From contig JASHPU010000116.1 in assembly GCA_030037885.1 (NCBI GenBank), positions 1 to 56,464 on the forward strand: 56,464 bases of DNA. The letters are read 5' to 3'. Position numbers and translations under genes: made by a program. Origin of the DNA: Xanthobacteraceae bacterium. Its GTDB lineage: Bacteria; Pseudomonadota; Alphaproteobacteria; Rhizobiales; Xanthobacteraceae. Shown in pieces: positions 34,917 through 42,717 of this stretch. Below the pieces are notes generated by a model that saw only the letters and a program-made list of their open reading frames with translations, searched no databases and was not told where the DNA came from. Position 1 is the first letter of the stretch; the number at the start of each line of letters is the position of its first letter.

Positions 34917-35210
34917 TTATTGGCCTCTTACCCAATGCTTTCCGCGCAGAATCGCGATGGCGTATTCCACGGCCTGCGTGTCAGCGTTGCCTTGGAGTGC
35001 TTGCACCAGCGCGAGCCGGAAAGATTCCGGACTAGCATGCAGCGTGGTATCGGGATCTTGCTCGGCCCAGGCTCTCGCCGCCGCAAGGCACTCCTTGACA
35101 CGCGCCGACAACGGCCCTGCCGGATCGCTGGGGCTAATCTCCTTTAGCTGCTTGGTGACCTCGGCGAGCTTGTCGGCCCACGAGTCGGGAATCTGTGCGA
35201 ATGTTGCCAT
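34917..35210 (-). CDS. hypothetical soluble protein at the right end of the element
   Basis: About 97 residues: MATFAQIPDSWADKLAEVTK, LKEISPSDPAGPLSARVKEC and ESFRLALVQALQGNADTQAV. It is helical and without membrane spans. TTG 35222 is an alternative start; ATG 35210 gives the better N-terminus. It is oriented against the other element genes and lies 70 bp inside the right attachment site. The family is unknown. Confidence 0.55.
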   Translation of the reverse strand: MATFAQIPDSWADKLAEVTKQLKEISPSDPAGPLSARVKECLAAARAWAEQDPDTTLHASPESFRLALVQALQGNADTQAVEYAIAILRGKHWVRGQ

Positions 35211-35281
35211 AAGCGTTGCCAAACCAGCTTTTTGGCCTTTCTAGACGCGGCCGCATCACCAACTAACCCTTTGATTTTACT

Positions 35282-35326
35282 TGGCTCCCCGGGCCGGATT
35301 CGAACCAGCGACCAACCGGTTAACAG
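35282..35326 (+). repeat. right attachment site inside tRNA-Asn
   Basis: Identical to 20740-20784 over 45 bp. It forms the 3' part of the intact tRNA-Asn gene, so the element carries its own copy of the tRNA 3' end and restored the gene on integration. Confidence 0.93.
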
Positions 35327-35356
35327 CCGGTTGCTCTACCGCTGAGCTACCGGGGA
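35282..35356 (-). tRNA. tRNA-Asn (GTT)
   Basis: The minus strand folds as a full cloverleaf: acceptor TCCCCGG/CCGGGGA, D arm GCTC..GAGC, anticodon arm CCGG-CTGTTAA-CCGG with GTT, T arm with GGTTCGAATCC, and an encoded GCCA end. It is the integration target of the 14.6-kb element. Its 3' 45 bp are element-derived. Confidence 0.97.
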
Positions 35357-35551
35357 ACAGGCGCCGTCCGGCCGCGGCGGGGCAGGGCGGGCGCGAAAGG
35401 CGCATATAACAAAGGCGCAGCGGCTTTGAAAGCATCCGCGGCGTGAAAAGCGCCGTGCAGGCTGCAGCGGTTTGGCCGCAGGCTCGTTCCCCGCAAGTCG
35501 CCGCGCCATGATCGCAGCACGGAGAGACAGCTTCGCGCATAGGCGAGGACT

Positions 35552-35625
35552 TGGAGGCCACGCCCGGAATTGAACCGGGGTACACGGTTTTGCAGACCGT
35601 TGCGTAACCACTCCGCCACGTGGCC
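35552..35625 (-). tRNA. tRNA-Cys (GCA)
   Basis: The minus strand begins GGCCACGTGGCGGAGTGG, has anticodon loop CTGCAAA (GCA), T arm GGTTCAATTCC and 3' end GTGGCCTCCA with encoded CCA. It is 74 nt long with a complete cloverleaf. It lies 195 bp upstream of tRNA-Asn in the same orientation; the gap shows nothing else. Confidence 0.97.
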
Positions 35626-35727
35626 GTGGAGGCGAAATACGTAAACGATGACAGGCAATTACGCAATGGCCGCGTCCGTCGCGGCCCGATTCATTCTGAA
35701 CGGGGAAATCCGGCGCTGAGAAGGGGC

Positions 35728-36180
35728 TCAGTGTGCGGCGCCGACCGTGTCGGCCATCGTCGCCCGCTCGCGCCGAGCGGCTTGGGATGGCCGGTCGTGG
35801 TGTCCGGATGGGTTTCGGCATCGATCTCGGCACCCAGGAGCATCACCGTGATCGACAGCCAGATTCAGCCCATGAAACCGATGATAGCCCGAGCAAGCCT
35901 GAGGTCTTGTTGTAGTCGGCGAAATTCGCCGTGTACAAGGAGAACAGGATCGAGAGCACAACCCAGCCTACCGCGGCGAACGCGGTGCCCCAGGTGATCC
36001 AGCGCCATTTGCGGTGTCGAACGGCTCGGCTCGTAGCGGTGGACGAACGCCAGCACCGCACCGACGTTCAGCAGCAAAATCGGCCAGCGCGCGATCTTGC
36101 CGATCAACGCCATCGCACCGGACGTGGCGGCGGACGCGCGGGTCGAAGCAATAGCTGCACCCGCTGTCACGTTGCGCATA
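35728..36180 (-). pseudogene. YihY/BrkB-family membrane protein, degenerate C-terminal part
   Basis: Pieces in three frames align in order with the C-terminal half of YihY/BrkB proteins. They are RWPILLLNVGAVLAFVHRYE; then RKWRWITWGTAFAAVGWVVL, SILFSLYTANFADYNKT; then AIIGFMG, a TGA (35865-35867) in place of the usual Trp, IWLSITVMLLGAEIDAE; and finally ATMADTVGAAH. At least three frame changes plus a nonsense codon make it clearly dead. The family in life is a multi-span inner-membrane protein of poorly known role. Confidence 0.75.
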
Positions 36181-36353
36181 GCATCCCTAAAACATCTGCG
36201 CGTTGGAGCATGTAGCTCGACTGACAGCACTGTGATGGCGTTCTAAATCAGGATACCAAATTTCTCTGTGCGCGCTTGTCACTCGCGCTCCATGTACCGA
36301 CAATCCGCACAACATGGCAACCAACATGACAACTACCATTTCTGTGAGTTGCT

Positions 36354-37190
36354 TTGCTAATCAATGCTCCGCTAAACGCCCAGGCGACGCTGCTCGCGAG
36401 TGCGGAGGAAACGGTGGCCTATTCGTTCGTTGCAGTTCCGGAAAAGTCCGGGCACATGTTGGACGCCATCGGCGTTGGTCGAGACGAAACTGTCGACAAG
36501 ATAAGTCTGTGTGGATGGCGTCTGTTAGTGCGTACATTGTCAGGGCGGCGGGAAGACTATCTCTGCTGCCGTGGCGCCCGCGATGGCCACTATCTTTTGG
36601 TCGGTGACATCACAAATCTGGAGGAAATTCGAGCAATCGCGGCGATCTATACCTCAGAGGCGGTCACTGCGCGACCAGCAGAGTTGTTGGTGCTCCTGAT
36701 TGGTCTGATTGGCGTCAAAGCGCTGGCATTCGTCGAGGGCCCATTTAACCTGGTGCGCTTCACAGGCGACGGCGACGTCGCGATTATGTCGGACGCGCTA
36801 GGTCTTCAGCCGGCCCACATATTATTCGGGCGGCAGTTGTGGGTCACTTCGGAATTGAAAACAGTCGGCCTTGTTGATCCGGAAATATTTCAGTTTGAAC
36901 AGGAAGAATTGGTCGTAAATGCAGGGTCGCACTTAGATGACTATACGCCAATTCAAAACGGCGTAAAAGCCAAGCCGGGCGCCGTAACCACCGTCCATCG
37001 CGATGATAACCATCGGTCGCCGATCAGAAAATTATGTTATCTGGAATATGGATGCGCCACGCCGCGGGGTCCCCCGCTGCCGCAGGCGCAGAAATTAATT
37101 TTTGACTTGCTGTCGGGAAGTGTCGCCAGAATCGCAGGGATGTGCAGTGCAGTGGCTATCCCGCTGTCCGGCGGCCTGGATTCCAACTCT
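36354..37190 (+). pseudogene. asparagine synthase-like fragment
   Basis: The frame encodes a class II amidotransferase-like part (LLVGDITNLEEIRAIAAIYT, FNLVRFTGDGDVAIMSDALG, ILFGRQLWVTSELKTVG). The beginning of an ATP-PP-loop synthase domain follows (CSAVAIPLSGGLDSNS; the normal motif is SGGLDSS). It then stops making sense at about 37190, where a different gene fragment begins. There is no proper start: MATNMTTTISVS from 36314 lies in another frame. The synthase domain is mostly missing. A member of the wider asparagine synthase-like family (such as cyclases) is possible; it is not functional as it stands. Confidence 0.6.
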
Positions 37191-37726
37191 TCGGATATCA
37201 GAAGAATGGCTGGGCCTTCGCGCCACCATTAAAGATCTGTTGGCCGCCGACGTCATCCCCCATTATCAACGAGAATGATGCCGTTTCGCCAACCGATCAA
37301 CTTATCGGTGATAACGACCTTACCGCCGCTTGGATCGCCCGCCTCACAAACGCTGATACTCTCCTTTTGCTCACAGATGTTGACGGGCTTTTCACCGCCG
37401 ATCCGAGGCTCGATGAGTCAGCGCGGCACATCACCGTGGTTACCGCGTCGGACCTCGACGTGGTCATGATGGCCAGCCAATCGAGTAACGGAAGCGGCTC
37501 TGGCGGGATGATCACGAAGGTCCAAGCCGCGCAGATTGCAGTTGGCGCAGGCATACGCACGATCATCGCCAACGGCAGCGGAAACCATCCGTTGCACGCG
37601 CTTGATCACGGGGGTCCGGCAACTTGGTTTCCTGTCGAGGACGCACATCGATATCAAACCATGTGGGAAGCGTTTGGCTGCCTCCTCATCAAAGATCGCC
37701 AGCTCGAAAAGCACGGTAACGGTTGA
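37190..37726 (+). pseudogene. glutamate 5-kinase-like (ProB) fragment, frameshifted
   Basis: The protein sense begins with LGLRATIKDLLAADVIP in one frame and continues after a run of five C (about 37255-37260) in another as PIINENDAVSPTDQLIGDND. It then reads DTLLLLTDVDGLFTADPRLD, GSGGMITKVQAAQIAVGAGI and RTIIANGS. These are the central and C-terminal amino-acid-kinase motifs of glutamate 5-kinase. The first half of the kinase is missing, replaced by the asparagine synthase-like fragment. The kinase should make glutamyl phosphate for proline synthesis; this copy is surely inactive. Confidence 0.7.
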
Positions 37727-37739
37727 GAACGGGCCGCCA

Positions 37740-37949
37740 ATGAACGGGATATCACAACGGCTGCTCGGGACGGCGTCGCTTACGCTAAGCGCACTGCTAT
37801 GGGCCGGAAATGCCGTTACCTCGGAAGCCATCGGATTTCCTTGTTACAACTCAGCCGGCGACGCCGTAATAGTTGTAGAATATGACAGCTACGTGTTTCG
37901 AGCAACGAGACTCACATGCAACGCGACTCACATTTCGAGAGGTTCGTAG
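37740..37949 (+). CDS. small exported protein
   Basis: A 69-residue frame with a plausible signal peptide (RLLGTASLTLSALLWAGNAV). A short mature chain has two Cys (FPCYNSAGDAVIVVEYDSYV and LTCNATHIS). It stands alone in a region of broken genes, so it may be an N-terminal remnant. The family is unknown. Confidence 0.35.
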   Translation: MNGISQRLLGTASLTLSALLWAGNAVTSEAIGFPCYNSAGDAVIVVEYDSYVFRATRLTCNATHISRGS

Positions 37950-38016
37950 TCGCTTGTCTTGTGTTAGCAGCCTCAAGCGATATGCATAATTCGGATCAAA
38001 GCGAAGGAGAGGCTTC

Positions 38017-38115
38017 GTGCGGCGGATCATCCTGCTCATCCCCCTGCTGAGTTTTTTCGCGTTCAAGGTGCGCTTGCAGCGTGTCCGCCTTCTGCGGCTG
38101 GGCGCTTTGTTTTAA
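38017..38115 (+). CDS. possible 32-residue hydrophobic peptide
   Basis: GTG 38017 preceded by AAGGAGAGG starts MRRIILLIPLLSFFAFKVRL, then a basic tail. This would be a membrane micropeptide or a stranded signal peptide, perhaps from the Lcl-domain gene that follows. Only the ribosome site and composition support it. Confidence 0.25.
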   Translation: MRRIILLIPLLSFFAFKVRLQRVRLLRLGALF

Positions 38116-38147
38116 AGAACGATGAGGCTTTTGACACCAGGATCGGG

Positions 38148-38528
38148 TTGACATGGAAGCGATGCAGCGTCGGTATGGTCTGGAAAGATCATGTTGGCTG
38201 TACGGGACAACGGGCGTTGGTTGGACTGACGACCGCGCTTAAAGCTGCAAAGGACACCGGCCCTGGCTGGCGCGTTCCCGATGTAAAGGAACTCTATAGC
38301 CTCATCGAGAACGAATGTGGCGTGCCGCCGGTCAATCTGATTGCGTTTCCAGATCTCCGTGAGATCCACCACGACCCAGATGCAGATGCAAACGGCACTC
38401 TGTACTGGACTACATCAAAGTTTGCTGCGGCAAACTTGGTGTATTATGTAGACCTTTATACGGGTGAAATCGACGCACACAGCCGCGGGTTCTCGCTCGC
38501 TGTCCGACTGGTGCGCTCGGGTTCCTAG
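38148..38528 (+). pseudogene. Lcl/DUF1566 domain protein, N-terminus lost
   Basis: The frame encodes LTWKRCSVGMVWKDHVGCTG, GPGWRVPDVKELYSLIENEC, LYWTTSKFAAANLVYYVDLY and closes FSLAVRLVRSGS. That is the full order of the Lcl/DUF1566 domain, found in exported or surface proteins. No proper start or signal peptide is in frame: the first codon is TTG, and a nearby ATG is out of frame. It is likely a 5'-truncated gene. The following 38529-38947 shows nothing convincing. Confidence 0.55.
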
Positions 38529-38947
38529 ACAACGGAACGGAAACACTGTCGGAACGCCTGACCTCATTTGTGCGTGCATCTTTGCTTTGTTGTGCGCGCA
38601 TGCTCCCCGCGTTGCGGAGATGGGTATCGCGCTGATGCTGGCTGCGCAGCAAACGAAGCTTTGTTAGGCATGGTGATGGACAACAGTGTCCTGTCCTCGC
38701 GCGCGAGGCCGGAGAATCACATGATGGCCGTCATTATCGCGCTTCAGAGTTATTGGACAGTCGTGTACTCAGGCGCCTTCATGCGGCAGCGGTGAGGCCG
38801 AAAAGCCGCGCTCCAGTTAAGGCGCGTGCGTGGCCGCAGACCTGCGCTCAGCGCTCTTGCGGCGTCATGAGGGTTGCATCACGCCGCGCTTGCGTTTTAC
38901 CGGACCGTGCCGCACAAGGCGGTGGCACAAAATAGAGGATGCCGCGC

Positions 38948-39601
38948 ATGTTCGACAGCGCCACCGCGCGCCGCAATATGGTGGACGGTCAGGTGCGCAC
39001 CGCCGACGTCACCAATCCGGACCTGATCGCGGCCTTGCTTGAGGTGCCGCGCGAGCGCTTCGTACCGGCCGGGCTCGAAGCGCAAGCCTATCTGGACGGC
39101 GAGATCGCGATCGCGCCGGGCCGGGCGCTGCCACGTCCGATGGTGCTGGCGCGGCTCCTCCAGGCCGCACGCGTGTCCGAACGTGACCACGTCCTCGATA
39201 TTGGCTGCGGCCTCGGCTATTCGGCGGCGGTACTGGCACGGCTGGCCGGCTCGGTCGTCGCGCTTGAAGCGGATGCATCCCTGGCGCAGCAAGCCAAAAC
39301 GGCGCTCGCCGCAAATGGCGCCGGCGACATGGTCGTGGTCAGCGGGCCGTTGGTCGAAGGTTGGCCCGCAGCCGCGCCCTACGATCTCATTCTGCTCAAT
39401 GGAGCGACCGAAATCGTGCCTGACGCGCTGGGCCGACAGCTCAAGCCGGGTGGCCGCCTCGTCTGCATGTTCGGCCGCAGCCCGAACGCCAAGGGCACGA
39501 TTTTCCGGCTCGTCGAAGGGCGCCTGCTCGGCCGTGCCATCTTCGACGCCGCAGCGCCGCTGCTGCCCGGATTCACTGCGCTGCCGGCCTTCGTTTTCTA
39601 G
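38948..39601 (+). CDS. pcm: protein-L-isoaspartate O-methyltransferase family protein
   Basis: A 217-residue SAM-dependent methyltransferase. SAM-binding motif I is DIGCGLGYSAAVLARLAG; acidic motif II VVALEADASL and post-motif YDLILLNGA follow, and the N-terminal helix FDSATARRNMVDGQVRTADV is typical of the alphaproteobacterial PIMT group. It would repair isoaspartyl residues in damaged proteins. ATG 38939 is an alternative; GAGG fits ATG 38948 better. It lies upstream of the tolC-like gene, its usual neighbour in this order of bacteria. Confidence 0.88.
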   Translation: MFDSATARRNMVDGQVRTADVTNPDLIAALLEVPRERFVPAGLEAQAYLDGEIAIAPGRALPRPMVLARLLQAARVSERDHVLDIGCGLGYSAAVLARLAGSVVALEADASLAQQAKTALAANGAGDMVVVSGPLVEGWPAAAPYDLILLNGATEIVPDALGRQLKPGGRLVCMFGRSPNAKGTIFRLVEGRLLGRAIFDAAAPLLPGFTALPAFVF

Positions 39602-39827
39602 CGCCGAAAGGCCCTATTCCGCGCGTCGTCTCCGCGGCGAACGGCATCACGCGCGGCCCCACCTGTGGCGCATATGCGCCAACGTCCGGAATTCTGTGGC
39701 GAACGCCGCTTGCAGGGGTTCCGCCGCACGTCGGTGCCGCATAATGTCCGATGTTCGGCTCCGCTGTTCGGCGGCGGTGAGGGGTGGCGCGTGGTCCAGT
39801 GCCGGTATGGGGGAGTTGTCGAGAGTC

Positions 39828-41252
39828 ATGCGTTCGAGCCGGATGGGGGCGTTGATCCGGACAAGTGCCAGCTTGGCTCTGACCGGTGCCGCCTTGGCGT
39901 TCGCCATGACGGCAGCGCCCGCCGACACGCTCGAGTGGGCGCTGGTGCAGGCCTACCAGAACAATCCTTCGCTCAACGCCCAGCGCGCCGCTTTGCGCGC
40001 CATCGACGAGAACGTGCCGCAGGCTCTGTCGGGCTATCGGCCGAAGCTGAGCATCACTGCCAACGGCGGGGAAAACTTCACCGATGTAACGAGCAGTAGC
40101 TTTAATTCCGTTGGCGGCGTCAGCAGCACGTCCAACGTCAATACGCCGTTCGTGTCGCGCGGCGTCGGCGCCACGGCGACACAGACGCTGTACAATGGCC
40201 TGCAGACGGCCAATCACGTGCGCCAGGCGGAAAGCCAGGTCATGGGCGCGCGCGAAACTCTGCGCGTCACCGAACAGCAGGTGCTGCTCGACGCTGCCAC
40301 CGCCTACATGAATCTGCTGCGCGACGAAGCGATCCTCGAGCTCAACCGGCGCAATGTCGAAGTTTTGACCGAGCAGCTCAAGCAGACGCGCGATCGCGCC
40401 AGCGTCGGCGAGGTGACGCGCACCGACGTGGCGCAGGCCGAATCGCGGCTTGCCGCCGGGCGCTCGTCGCTGCTCGGCGCGCAATCGAATTACGTGACGT
40501 CGGAGGCCAATTACCGCCGCGTGATCGGCGTGCCGCCGGGGCGGCTCGCGCGCGGCACGCCGGTCGATCATTTCGCGCCGCGGACGATCGCCGCCGCCAT
40601 CGCCGCCGGCGAGCAGCAGAGCCCCTCGGTGCTGGCCGCCATGTACGGCGTTGACATCGCCGAACTCGCGGTCAAGATCAACGAAGGCGCGCTCTATCCC
40701 AACCTTACCCTGACCGCCGGCGCATCGGAGAACTGGTTCGCAACCTACAACGTCAGCCACCAGTTCCTGGCTTCGGTCGCCGGCACGCTGACAGTGCCGA
40801 TCTATCAGGGCGGCGGCGAGTATTCCGCGATCCGCCAATCCAAAGAAACGCTGGGCCAGCAGCGGCTCAATCTCGACGTCACTCGCGATCAGGCGCGCGC
40901 CACCGTGGTGCAGAGCTGGGGGCAGCTCGACGCGGCACGGGCGCAGATCGAGGCGACGACGGCGCAAGTCAACGCCGCTGCCATCGCGCTCAACGGCGTG
41001 CGCGATCAGGCCCGCGCCGGCGAGCGCACCACGCTCGATGTGCTCAACGCCCAGCAGGAACTGGTGAACGCGCGGGTGGCGCTGGTTACCGCCGAGCACG
41101 ATCGCGTGGTGGCCTCATACACGTTACTGGCGGCGGTCGGCGATCTGTCGTTGCAGCACCTCAACCTCAATGTGTCGATCTACGATCCGCAGGTGCATTA
41201 TCAACAGGTCCGTGATGCCTGGGTCGGCGTGCGTACGCCGGACGGCCGCTAG
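39828..41252 (+). CDS. tolC: TolC-family outer membrane channel protein
   Basis: A 474-residue outer-membrane efflux or secretion duct. A signal peptide ends at AFAMTAAPA. The repeated outer-membrane-factor architecture follows: DTLEWALVQAYQNNPSLNAQ, long helices (LLDAATAYMNLLRDEAILEL), beta strands near VGATATQTLYNG, and the second half with VPIYQGGGEYSAIRQ. It ends with ERTTLDVLNAQQELVNARV. A homotrimer would serve type I secretion or RND pumps such as the adaptor at the left edge. ATG 39828 is chosen for GAGAG spacing; ATG 39843 is an alternative. Confidence 0.92.
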   Translation: MRSSRMGALIRTSASLALTGAALAFAMTAAPADTLEWALVQAYQNNPSLNAQRAALRAIDENVPQALSGYRPKLSITANGGENFTDVTSSSFNSVGGVSSTSNVNTPFVSRGVGATATQTLYNGLQTANHVRQAESQVMGARETLRVTEQQVLLDAATAYMNLLRDEAILELNRRNVEVLTEQLKQTRDRASVGEVTRTDVAQAESRLAAGRSSLLGAQSNYVTSEANYRRVIGVPPGRLARGTPVDHFAPRTIAAAIAAGEQQSPSVLAAMYGVDIAELAVKINEGALYPNLTLTAGASENWFATYNVSHQFLASVAGTLTVPIYQGGGEYSAIRQSKETLGQQRLNLDVTRDQARATVVQSWGQLDAARAQIEATTAQVNAAAIALNGVRDQARAGERTTLDVLNAQQELVNARVALVTAEHDRVVASYTLLAAVGDLSLQHLNLNVSIYDPQVHYQQVRDAWVGVRTPDGR

Positions 41253-41458
41253 CTATCAGACGATATCAACCGCATGCTTGCGTTCGCACCGGCGCGTGAC
41301 ATAGTTGGAGACAACTTAGCGGCAGCATTGCATAGTACTGGTTCTGATTCGCTGGCGCGGCAGGTGTGCAGCGCGGATCGGCGATGGGGGGCGGGGCAGC
41401 GGCCGTGCGGCGGCGCGCTTCGGTGTGGGGGCAAGGGGCAGGCAGCGGGGATGCGGGC

Positions 41459-42100
41459 ATGACGCAGCCGGCGAAAGCGCAAGAACCGTCGATGGAGGAA
41501 ATCCTGGCTTCCATTCGTCGGATTATTGCCGACGACGACGCCACCAAATCGACCCAACCGGGAGCGGATGAAGCCAAAGCCGCCGCGCCGGCACTGCGGC
41601 CCGCGACACCGCCGCCGGTGGAGGCGCCGCCGCCAGCGCCAGCGGCTGAGCCCGATTCGGCTGCACTGGACGCACCCGGTGCGGATGCGGATAGCGACGC
41701 CGATAACCAGTCCGCCGACATTCTGGAACTGACCGAATCCATGGCAGCGGCGCCGCCCGCCCCAGTTCAGCCGCCGCGGGCGTCATCAGGACCGGCGCCG
41801 CAATTTCGCACCATCGACGGTGGGTCCGATGTCGGTTTCGACGACACGGCCGAAAGGCCCATGCCACCGGCCCGCGGCGAGCCGGAGGTGCATCTGCTCT
41901 CGCAGTCGACCAGATCGGCCGTCGATTCCGCCTTCAACTCGCTGGCGCAGACCGTTTTGGTGCAGAACGCGCGGACGCTGGAAGATTTGGTGCGCGAAAT
42001 GCTGCGCCCGATGCTCAAATCCTGGCTCGACGAGAATCTGCCCGGCATGGTCGAGCGGCTGGTGCGCGCCGAAATCGAGCGCGTCTCGCGCGGACATTAG
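41459..42100 (+). CDS. PopZ-like (DUF2497) polar organising protein
   Basis: A 213-residue protein. The N-terminal helix PSMEEILASIRRIIADDD and the C-terminal helices (NARTLEDLVREMLRPMLKSW, LDENLPGMVERLVRAEIERV) flank a long acidic Pro/Ala-rich linker, exactly the PopZ layout. PopZ forms a condensate at the cell pole that anchors the chromosome origin and cell-cycle kinases. It ties in functionally with divK and pleD further right. ATG 41459 is well supported by domain start. The 206 bp before it hold no gene. Confidence 0.88.
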   Translation: MTQPAKAQEPSMEEILASIRRIIADDDATKSTQPGADEAKAAAPALRPATPPPVEAPPPAPAAEPDSAALDAPGADADSDADNQSADILELTESMAAAPPAPVQPPRASSGPAPQFRTIDGGSDVGFDDTAERPMPPARGEPEVHLLSQSTRSAVDSAFNSLAQTVLVQNARTLEDLVREMLRPMLKSWLDENLPGMVERLVRAEIERVSRGH

Positions 42101-42137
42101 CGGTCGTGTGTTTCCGTGCGGGTCTGCCGCGATCCTT

Positions 42138-42563
42138 TTAGCCTTTGAGCGCGGTTGCCAAATTTAGCGCCTGATCCGACAGCACTGCGGGATCCTCTTT
42201 AAAGGTTGCCGGTGGCTTGAGGGGCACGCCGGTCTGGCGCGGCAGGATGTGGACGTGCAGGTGAAACACCACCTGGCCGCCTGCGGGCTCATTGAATTGC
42301 TGGATGGTAAGCCCGTCGGCGGCGAAAACTTTGACCGCCGCGCGCGCGATCCGCTGCGTCACCGTGATGAGATGGGCAAGGTCCTCCGGCGCGATATCGA
42401 GAAAAGTGCGAACCGGCGCCTTCGGAATGACCAACGTGTGGCCGGGCGTGCGCGGCATGATGTCGAGAAACGAAAAGGTTTTGTCGTCCTCGTAGACTTT
42501 GTGGGCGGGCAACTCGCCGCGCAAAATTTTGGCAAAGATATTGTTCGGATCATAGCTTGGCAT
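42138..42563 (-). CDS. HIT-family nucleotide hydrolase or transferase
   Basis: A 141-residue protein. MPSYDPNNIFAKILRGELPA and DIMPRTPGHTLVIPKAPV lead to the histidine triad HLHVHILPR. It hydrolyses nucleotide phosphoramidates or similar. The start is ATG 42563, since the extension to 42626 runs into an intergenic repeat. It converges with the PopZ-like gene. Confidence 0.92.
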   Translation of the reverse strand: MPSYDPNNIFAKILRGELPAHKVYEDDKTFSFLDIMPRTPGHTLVIPKAPVRTFLDIAPEDLAHLITVTQRIARAAVKVFAADGLTIQQFNEPAGGQVVFHLHVHILPRQTGVPLKPPATFKEDPAVLSDQALNLATALKG

Positions 42564-42579
42564 CGCGTGCTCCTTGGCC

Positions 42580-42678
42580 GTCATTCCGGATCGCCGCGAA
42601 GCGGCGAGTCCGGAATCCATAACCACGCGCTGGGCTTATGGATTCCGGGTTCCTCGTTTCACTCGGCCCCGGAATGAC
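42580..42678. repeat. palindromic intergenic repeat
   Basis: Nested inverted repeats: outer GTCATTCCGG / CCGGAATGAC (42580-42589 and 42669-42678) and inner CCGGAATCCATAA / TTATGGATTCCGG around CCACGCGCTGGGC. A third small dyad CGCCGC-GAA-GCGGCG lies between. This is the style of dispersed palindromes found in Bradyrhizobium-like genomes between convergent or tandem genes. Confidence 0.8.
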
Positions 42679-42717
42679 GCGGCGAATTTTCATTCCGTGT
42701 GCCCCTAATCGCCGACG

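Larger units (their letters stand above)
20740..35326 (+). mobile_element. tRNA-Asn-integrated, phage-derived element (14.6 kb)
   Basis: The element lies between two perfect 45-bp copies of the tRNA-Asn 3' part (20740-20784 and 35282-35326). A tyrosine integrase starts 163 bp inside the left copy. Gene content is a tail-chaperone with frameshift site, a tail-completion-like protein, a tape measure, a tail-fibre-like exported protein, AlpA, HicAB and several unknowns. Head, portal, packaging, tail-tube, baseplate and lysis genes are not seen. It is therefore a reduced prophage, satellite or tail-only island. The intact tRNA at the right end shows that integration kept the tRNA functional. Confidence 0.85.

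Noticed and set aside
38529-38938. Short frames between the Lcl fragment and pcm
   Set aside because: No domain, no ribosome site, and mixed composition; treated as non-coding.
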